From assembly GCA_017526525.1 (NCBI GenBank), contig JAFXRG010000018.1, positions 1 to 52,485 of the forward strand: a stretch of DNA of 52,485 nt, written 5' to 3'. Source of the stretch: Clostridia bacterium. GTDB taxonomy: Bacteria > Bacillota > Clostridia > Christensenellales > Aristaeellaceae. Made by a program: the position numbers and the translations under genes. How positions within the stretch are numbered: the first letter of the stretch is position 1; each line of letters opens with the position of its first letter. Shown here in pieces: positions 47,127 to 52,485 of this stretch. Below the pieces are notes generated by a model. It was not told the DNA's origin. It saw only the letters and a list, made by a program, of their open reading frames with translations, and made no database searches.

Positions 47127-47351
47127 TCACAGCAGGTGCCTAAGATTTAACTTTGCTTTGTGTCCTCTCGGATTGATTTCAGGGTTCTCGATCTCCACAT
47201 TTTCCACAACCATCCGGTTGACGCCGGCGATGAATTTCGCTAAACTTGAGATCGTCACAGGGCTCTTCTCCTGACCTTGATTTCTGCACAATCTCAAGTA
47301 TATCAGGAAAGCCCTGTGATGTTTATGTTTCAAGGAACTTTGCTCATTCAC
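47127..47351 (-). pseudogene. Possible remnant ORF of unknown origin
   Basis: A minus-strand ORF of 74 residues with the segment LAKFIAGVNRMVVENVEIEN then PEINPRGHKAKLNLRHLL. It overlaps the inverted repeat at 47255-47319 and has no good ribosome site. It might be the edge of a lost transposase, but no family is recognised. The rest of 46741-47409 shows no other gene. Confidence 0.25.
47255..47319. repeat. Inverted repeat of unknown function
   Basis: TCACAGGGCTCTTCTCCTGA and TCAGGAAAGCCCTGTGA pair over about 16 bases with a small bulge, enclosing 28 bases. Nearby CTTGAGAT and ATCTCAAG also pair. Confidence 0.55.
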
Positions 47352-47409
47352 TACCCACAGGTTCTAGTGATGAGCCCTTTTTTATGGATATATGAAGGAG
47401 AATGGCAGC

Positions 47410-47808
47410 ATGCGACAGGCTGAAAACCAGATTGACGTTCGGGCAGCCATTCAAAAGAAATCCTTCGAGCTTCATTACAACGGTGGAACCATATGGTGTG
47501 AGCATCTGGACGGGATGAAAAACCGGGAACAGGAGGTGATCGTAAAGTTCAACGGGAATTTACCCGAATTGTTGAGGCCCTCCGTTTCATCCTGCATGAT
47601 CATCAATCTGGATGAAACAGTGATAACAGAAGACATCGAACAAGCGATTGTGGACGGATTGAATAAAGGGAAAAAGCGGTTTAAGAAAATTTCCCTCGTT
47701 GGCGTGGACAGAAAGCACCAGATCAAATTCATTACAGGTCTGAGCCGAACCGGAGCAGCAGTCAAATTCCTGGATGATTATGAGAAAGCAAAGGAATGGG
47801 TATTGTAG
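47410..47808 (+). CDS. STAS-like/anti-sigma antagonist-like protein
   Basis: 132 residues from ATG 47410, 9 bases after AAGGAG. The segment SSCMIINLDETVITEDIEQA, then VDGLNKGKKRFKKISLVGVD (the strand-helix-strand of a STAS-type core) and FLDDYEKAKEWV, suggests a small STAS-like fold. STAS proteins usually oppose HATPase-type kinases. A MATE-HATPase fusion is encoded 1.9 kb downstream, but in a separate transcript. The exact family is not certain. Confidence 0.5.
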   Translation: MRQAENQIDVRAAIQKKSFELHYNGGTIWCEHLDGMKNREQEVIVKFNGNLPELLRPSVSSCMIINLDETVITEDIEQAIVDGLNKGKKRFKKISLVGVDRKHQIKFITGLSRTGAAVKFLDDYEKAKEWVL

Positions 47809-48036
47809 TCTCAATGAAAAAAGTCGGGGTTATGTACCGTGAAAAATGGCTTCTCGTGATGCGCGCAATTGATCAATCATTCATTGCAGGTATATTTCAG
47901 ATCGTTATCCTCGCAATAATGGGCGGCATAGGAATTATGCCCAACTGTAAGGGTCAGTTTGTTACATCCGTGGAAAGCGTATTTCCCGATGCTGCATGAT
48001 GATTGTGATCAACGGCTTTGAAAAGTAGTTAAACGC

Positions 48037-48065
48037 TTGAAATTTACCGGAAGATTCTTTACAAT
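48037..48065 (+). promoter_or_regulatory. Promoter of the PIG-L/GT8/MATE operon
   Basis: TTGAAA (48037-48042), 17 bases, TACAAT (48060-48065). Confidence 0.6.
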
Positions 48066-48151
48066 ATAGTCAGAATATACATGGTTTTCCGTTTTTTTCC
48101 AGTAAACCCGGCGAAGACAGTTAATCTTTCAATGATCTCGGAGGTTAAGCA

Positions 48152-48826
48152 ATGAATTGGCTGGTTGTTGCTGCGCACCCGGACGACGAAGTGCTGGGGG
48201 CGGGCGGCACGATTTCCAAACTGATCGGGGAGGGGCACCGCCTGGCCGTTGCGCTGATGTGCAAAAGCGTTTCGGTCCGGTCAAACGTATCGAAAACCCT
48301 TTTCGATGACATGACCAGGGCGATGAAGTTTCTGGGCGTTCAGCAGATCTTTCATGCTGATTTCCCGAATATCTGCATGAATACGGTTCCGCACCTGGAG
48401 TTGGTTCAGTTTGTGGAATCCTGTATCCGCGACTGGGAAGCGCAGGTCCTTGTGACGCATCATCCCGGGGATACGAATATAGACCATCGGGAAACTGGCA
48501 AGGCCGTGAACGCGGCCTGCAGGCTGTTCCAGCGGACAGAAGGGGTTCTCCCGCTGCGGGAGCTATTGTATATGGAGATTCCTTCATCCACCGAATGGAC
48601 CCTCAATCCGGCGGATTGCCCGTTCAGGCCCAACACCTTTGTCCGGATCGGAAAGGAGGGGCTGGAGAAAAAGCTATCCGCCCTCTGTGAGTATTCAGGC
48701 GTGATGCGGCAATACCCCCATCCCCGATCCACAGAAGCGATTACCGGGTTGGCCGCGTACCGCGGCGCCCAGGCGGGGATTGACTACGCCGAGGCCTTTG
48801 AATGTGTTTTCAGGAGCATCATATGA
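48152..48826 (+). CDS. PIG-L family deacetylase
   Basis: 224 residues. The metal-binding AHPDDEVLGAGGTISKL at residues 8-24 and THHPGDTNIDHRETGKAV near 107-124 are the PIG-L/LmbE signatures. These zinc enzymes remove acetyl from N-acetylglucosamine-type groups on lipids, thiols or antibiotics. GGAGG is 8 bases before the start. It is the first gene of an operon with a GT8 and a MATE transporter, and its stop overlaps the GT8 start as ATGA. A surface glycan or glycolipid substrate is likely. Confidence 0.88.
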   Translation: MNWLVVAAHPDDEVLGAGGTISKLIGEGHRLAVALMCKSVSVRSNVSKTLFDDMTRAMKFLGVQQIFHADFPNICMNTVPHLELVQFVESCIRDWEAQVLVTHHPGDTNIDHRETGKAVNAACRLFQRTEGVLPLRELLYMEIPSSTEWTLNPADCPFRPNTFVRIGKEGLEKKLSALCEYSGVMRQYPHPRSTEAITGLAAYRGAQAGIDYAEAFECVFRSII

Positions 48827-49710
48827 AGAATGATCCAGATACGATGAATATCGCCTATTCACTGAACCGATATTATCTTCCTTATACCCGGATCAGCATG
48901 TATTCTCTTCTGACTGCGGGAAAAGGAGATAGAAACTTGCGGATTCTGCTGTCGGTGGATCAGGATCTGAACGAGGATGACCTGGCCCCGCTTTTCCGGA
49001 TGGCTTCCTGCTTCCCGGGCTGCACACTGGAGGCCAGATGGCCCCTTTCCCTGACATCACGCCGCTTTGTATCGGATGAGACGTGCTGCCTGAGTCCGGA
49101 CGCGGTTCAGGTGGCCTACTTCCGCCTTTTTCTGCCGGAGTTCTTTGATGGGGAAGCGCGCTGTCTGTATCTGGACAGCGACCTGGTGATTACCCGGCCC
49201 CTGGCGGATCTGTATGATACGGATATGGACGGGATGTGCATCGCCGGAGTTACTGATAGGCTCTGCCTGGAAGAACCTCATCTCCGTCGTCTGAAAGATG
49301 AATGGGGCATCGGGGCAGGGTACTATATCAACGCAGGGGTCGTGCTGATGAACCTGAAGGAAATACGCGCATCCGGCGGAGACCGTGAAGCGCTGGAACT
49401 GGCATATCACAAGCCGTTCCGCTATCTGGATCAGGATGTGCTGAACCAGGTATACCGTGATAAAGTCCGGCTGCTTCCAAAGACGTACAACGTATTTCCG
49501 GACGACCGGAAGGAAGACCTGGCGTTTCTGCGCGGGCTTCTCCCGGACCTGGAAGACCTTTTCCCGGATCAGGCGCTGGCCGACCCGGCAATCGTCCAGT
49601 ATATCGGCGAGCAGAAACCCTGGGCAGCGCAGGGAGTGCCCTATGAAGCGTTCTGGCATGATGCGGAAAAAGCATATGAAAAACGCTTCAAATCGCAGGA
49701 GGACGGATGA
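48823..49710 (+). CDS. Glycosyltransferase family 8
   Basis: 295 residues from ATG 48823 (AGGAG site; ATGA overlap with the previous stop). Landmarks of GT8: MNIAYSLNRYYLPYTRISMY at the start, the metal-binding RCLYLDSDLVITRPLADLYD (DxD), YYINAGVVLMNLKEIR, LDQDVLNQVY, and the late IVQYIGEQKPW. It uses a UDP-sugar, usually glucose or galactose. The stop overlaps the MATE start as ATGA, so the three genes are coupled in translation. Confidence 0.9.
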   Translation: MKNDPDTMNIAYSLNRYYLPYTRISMYSLLTAGKGDRNLRILLSVDQDLNEDDLAPLFRMASCFPGCTLEARWPLSLTSRRFVSDETCCLSPDAVQVAYFRLFLPEFFDGEARCLYLDSDLVITRPLADLYDTDMDGMCIAGVTDRLCLEEPHLRRLKDEWGIGAGYYINAGVVLMNLKEIRASGGDREALELAYHKPFRYLDQDVLNQVYRDKVRLLPKTYNVFPDDRKEDLAFLRGLLPDLEDLFPDQALADPAIVQYIGEQKPWAAQGVPYEAFWHDAEKAYEKRFKSQEDG

Positions 49711-51452
49711 GAAACGTACAATCGGATTATCACTTGATCCTCGGTTCCTTTATCAGGATGCTCTTCGTGGATATGTTTGTGCTGATGACCATGAGCATCT
49801 GCGGTTTTGTGGATAGCCTGGTGATCAGCCGCCGCCTGGGGCCGGAAGCCCTTGCCGCGGTGGGCTTTTTCTCGCCGGCAGCACAGGGCATCGGGATGTT
49901 CAACATGGTGGTGATCGGGGCCCAGATCCTGATCGGGAATTTTATCGGAGCCGGAAAGAAAGAGCAGATTGAAACCCTGTTTTTCAGCTCGTTCCTTGTC
50001 TTAGGCGTTTTCTACACGCTGGTCGCACTCCCCGGCATCTTCTTCCGCGGCAGCGTTGCCGCATTTCTGGGCGCGGAGGGAGAAGTGCATCGTTTACTCA
50101 GCGATTACATTCTGGGTTTTCTTCCGGGCATCCCGCTGCAGGCACTTACTGCCCTGCTGATGGCTTTTGTCTCGTTCAATAATGATATGAAAAGGTCCTA
50201 TATTTCCGCGGGGGTGATGTCCGTCGGGAATCTTCTGGGTGATATGCTTATGGCCGGTATGGGTACGTTCGGTATCGGTCTGGCAACCACCCTCTCCTAC
50301 GCGGCCGGATTTTTGATCCTGCTGCCGGGATACCTGAATAAAGACAAAACCGTTCATTTTGAACGGACTTCGCTTGATCTGCGCCTGGTGGGGGAAGCCG
50401 TTTTGCGCGGGGTGCCCGTTCTGCTGTTTACCATCGGACTGGTGATGAAAAACGCGCTGATGAATCGCGCCGTTTCCGCTGCCTGCGGAGACTCCGGAAT
50501 CGCCGTGGTGAACGTGTTGGTTTCCGTCTGCGATATCGTGGGTATTTTTACGGGAGGATGCGCCTCCGCCTATTCCACACTGGCGGGTATCTTCTACGGC
50601 GAACAGGATCGGCAAAGTTTTCGCATTCTTTTTATGACAGCGGTAAAGATCGGTCTCTTCGGATGCGCTGTCCTCCTGATTGCGATCGTCTCCGCGTCTT
50701 TTTTCCTGACTGGCCTTTTCTTCCAACCGGATTTTCCGGCCAGGACAGCTGCCCGCGATATGTTTCGGCTGGGGTTCACTTTCCTCCCGCTGAATATCCT
50801 GATGAATCTGCTGATGAGCTCTTATCAGGCCCAGGGGAAAATGACGCTGGTAAATGTCCTGTCCGTGGCGGAAACCGCAGCGGTCGGTTTGTTTGCTTTT
50901 CTCCTTGTCCCTGTTTTCGGCATCAATGCCGCGTGGCTCGGTAACACGGTCGTCGACCTGATCTGCCTTGGCGTGATCCTTGTTTCAGTCTGGATATGGA
51001 AAGGCGGTTTCAGTTTCCATCCCGACGCCTTGCTCAAGCTTCCGGATGATTTCGGTGCTGCCCCGGATGAATTATTTGAATGCACTCTGCATGGCAGGGA
51101 CAGGGTTTGCGACGCTTCTGAATCCGCCGTATCCTTCTGCCTGGAAAAAGGAATCAGCCGGCGTACAGCCTCTTTTGCCGGCCTGTGCATTGAAGAAATG
51201 GCCCGAAATATCTTTCAGCACGGAGGGCATCAGGAAAAGAACATCCACGTGGATGTCCGCATGATCGTACAGAACGAGCTGACGATCCGTATTCGGGATA
51301 ACTGTATTGCTTTCGACCCGCGAAAACGCATGGAGCAGTTTCATCCGGAGGACCCTGGCCGGAACATCGGCATTCGTTTGACGGCGAGCATTGCCAGGCA
51401 GATTGATTACTACAATAACGCCGGCGTCAACACGCTGATCATGAAGCTGTAA
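49707..51452 (+). CDS. MATE-family transporter fused to an anti-sigma-type HATPase domain
   Basis: 581 residues. About 12 membrane helices (1-430) form a MATE/MOP-type transporter (SICGFVDSLVISRRLGPEAL near the start, internal repeat at PVLLFTIGLVMKNALMNRAV). The C-terminal 140 residues are a soluble HATPase_c domain of the RsbW/SpoIIAB type: N-box LCIEEMARNIFQHGG (about 490-505), G1 box IRDNCIAFDP (about 529-538), G2 box GRNIGIRLTAS (about 550-560). AGGAGG precedes the start, which overlaps the GT8 stop. The ATPase may regulate export or signal through a STAS-like partner; this is inference. Confidence 0.88.
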   Translation: MRNVQSDYHLILGSFIRMLFVDMFVLMTMSICGFVDSLVISRRLGPEALAAVGFFSPAAQGIGMFNMVVIGAQILIGNFIGAGKKEQIETLFFSSFLVLGVFYTLVALPGIFFRGSVAAFLGAEGEVHRLLSDYILGFLPGIPLQALTALLMAFVSFNNDMKRSYISAGVMSVGNLLGDMLMAGMGTFGIGLATTLSYAAGFLILLPGYLNKDKTVHFERTSLDLRLVGEAVLRGVPVLLFTIGLVMKNALMNRAVSAACGDSGIAVVNVLVSVCDIVGIFTGGCASAYSTLAGIFYGEQDRQSFRILFMTAVKIGLFGCAVLLIAIVSASFFLTGLFFQPDFPARTAARDMFRLGFTFLPLNILMNLLMSSYQAQGKMTLVNVLSVAETAAVGLFAFLLVPVFGINAAWLGNTVVDLICLGVILVSVWIWKGGFSFHPDALLKLPDDFGAAPDELFECTLHGRDRVCDASESAVSFCLEKGISRRTASFAGLCIEEMARNIFQHGGHQEKNIHVDVRMIVQNELTIRIRDNCIAFDPRKRMEQFHPEDPGRNIGIRLTASIARQIDYYNNAGVNTLIMKL

Positions 51453-51468
51453 CGGCACAGCCGGGCCA

Positions 51469-52428
51469 TTACGGTTCGAACGCGCGAAGCGCGTCCCGCT
51501 GCTGCGGGGAGATCACGGCGTCTCCCGCTTCCTTCAATGCCAGTACGTGTTCGATCCGGCTGGCTCCCACCAGGGCAAACGTGGGGAAGGGCTGACACGT
51601 CAGATACGCCAGCGCAAGCGCTCCGATGGATAATCCGGTTACCCCGCGGAGGGTTCGGAGCTTTTCCAGAATGTTCAGATTCTCTTCACAGCCGTAATCG
51701 TTTTTCAGATTTTCATTCAGCTGATCCCAGCCTGATGCATCCAGCTTGGTAAAGAATCCGCCCGCCTGGGAGGAAAAGCAGCAGCATACCATCCCGGTCT
51801 GCCGGTGCATCCGCCAGGCTTTCGTGTCCATAGTAACCAGTCCGGGATCATAACAATTGACCTGGCGGGCCAGACTGAATTGGAGTTGATTGGCTGTAAC
51901 CGGCGTCAGCCCATGGGAAACGGCATATCGGTTTGCTTCTTCAATCCGTTCCGGACACCAGTTGGATACGCCGGTCATGCGTGTTCTTCCGTCTTCGATC
52001 AGGCTTTGCAGTGTTTCCATGATGTCGCCCACGGGGCGGCTTTCGTCATCTCTGTGGAGCCAGAAAATATCCACTTGATCCGTTTGCAGATCCTCCAGGC
52101 TTTCTGCCATGTCCCTGCGGATTTCTTCCCTGCTCAGGCGGCTGCGCTGCATATCCTGGATCGGCGGATGGCCGCCTTTGGTGCTGAGAAAGGTCTTTTC
52201 CCGGCAATGGCGGTCTGCGAGCCATCTGCCGATGATCTTTTCGCTTTCTCCGTTTCTTGGCGTGACAAAATCACCGTATACGCGGCCTGTATCAATCAGA
52301 TTTCCGCCTATGTCGGCATAGGCGTCCATGAATTCCCGGGCCTGGCGCTCCGAAATCTTCCCGCCGAACTCTCCGCTGCCCAAGCCGATCACTGAAACCT
52401 GACGGTCTCCGAAAGCCTGTTTCCGCAT
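51469..52428 (-). CDS. Aldo/keto reductase
   Basis: 319 residues from ATG 52428 (AAGGGA upstream; the in-frame ATG at 52473 has no site). The AKR catalytic set is present: D46 and Y51 (LIDTGRVYGDF), K84 (LSTKGG) and H125 (FWLHRDD). The late LVGASRIEHVLALKEA segment is the NADP-binding end of the barrel. It reduces aldehydes, ketones or sugar intermediates with NAD(P)H. It converges on the MATE gene; no pathway partners are in view. Confidence 0.9.
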   Translation of the reverse strand: MRKQAFGDRQVSVIGLGSGEFGGKISERQAREFMDAYADIGGNLIDTGRVYGDFVTPRNGESEKIIGRWLADRHCREKTFLSTKGGHPPIQDMQRSRLSREEIRRDMAESLEDLQTDQVDIFWLHRDDESRPVGDIMETLQSLIEDGRTRMTGVSNWCPERIEEANRYAVSHGLTPVTANQLQFSLARQVNCYDPGLVTMDTKAWRMHRQTGMVCCCFSSQAGGFFTKLDASGWDQLNENLKNDYGCEENLNILEKLRTLRGVTGLSIGALALAYLTCQPFPTFALVGASRIEHVLALKEAGDAVISPQQRDALRAFEP

Positions 52429-52485
52429 GTTGCGTTCCCTTCTTTCATTCAGCCTGGACCTGTGCCCGGGCAAGATTTACGTTAG

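Noticed and set aside
47796-47999. A 67-codon ORF after the STAS-like gene (VVSMKKVGVMYREKWLLVMR)
   Set aside because: It overlaps the upstream stop, lacks a ribosome site and shows no family; a short chance frame or a remnant.

Overview
The window looks like chromosome from a gut or rumen-type member of the Clostridia (Bacillota). The signs are strong AGGAGG ribosome binding sites, extended -10 (TGnTATAAT) promoters, rho-independent terminators, BspA-type leucine-rich repeats, a dockerin, DUF4214 and BIG2 surface proteins, and typical clostridial phage genes. I saw no rRNA, tRNA, CRISPR array or intact insertion sequence. The organism call is inference; no marker gene is present.

Layout. 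(1) 1-5.4 kb is a phage remnant: the tail of a replication protein, a G39P-like helicase loader and an HD hydrolase (+), an isolated TerS-TerL pair with an unknown third gene (-), and a divergent XRE regulator plus a sigma-like late regulator (+). No portal, capsid, tail or integrase is visible. (2) 5.4-17 kb on the minus strand is an accessory, defence-like region. A WYL-led run holds a small protein, a zinc-ribbon rhomboid protease, a PD-(D/E)XK nuclease-SLFN/DUF2075 helicase, a soluble FtsK ATPase, a deoxyribosyltransferase-like protein, a methyltransferase and an HNH nuclease. Upstream of it lie an ADP-ribosylglycohydrolase, an unknown protein and a nuclease with a possible PUA/EVE-like middle part. 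(3) 17-20 kb has a small XRE/TM2/DUF6508 operon divergent from a second WYL regulator. (4) 20-26.6 kb holds secreted proteins (dockerin; BIG2 plus C-type lectin), a BspA-LRR protein, a 51-residue hydrophobic ORF and a Cas4-DEDDy nuclease fusion (DUF2779). (5) 26.6-28.4 kb has gene fragments and a HepT-MntA toxin-antitoxin pair. (6) 28.6-33.6 kb is one 1669-residue surface protein ending in DUF4214 repeats. (7) 33.7-37.8 kb holds an XRE protein, a third WYL regulator with an unknown partner, and glycerate kinase. (8) 38-42.9 kb looks like a fucose locus: a LacI regulator, a GH95 hydrolase, fucose mutarotase and a broken ABC solute-binding gene. (9) 42.9-51.5 kb holds a PaaK/CapK-like ligase divergent from a radical SAM protein, a secreted binding protein, a STAS-like protein, and a tightly coupled PIG-L deacetylase, GT8 glycosyltransferase and MATE transporter fused to an anti-sigma-type ATPase. 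An aldo/keto reductase closes the window.

Themes. Three WYL regulators are present. Two of them lie near unknown proteins that share a C-terminal domain. A 31-bp palindromic repeat occurs seven times between 26 and 38 kb, and a terminator block followed by an extended -10 promoter recurs at transcription-unit borders. The most novel candidates are the nuclease/partner/ADP-ribosylglycohydrolase unit, the WYL-led nuclease operon, the MATE-ATPase fusion with a STAS-like neighbour, and a short structured transcript near 47 kb.
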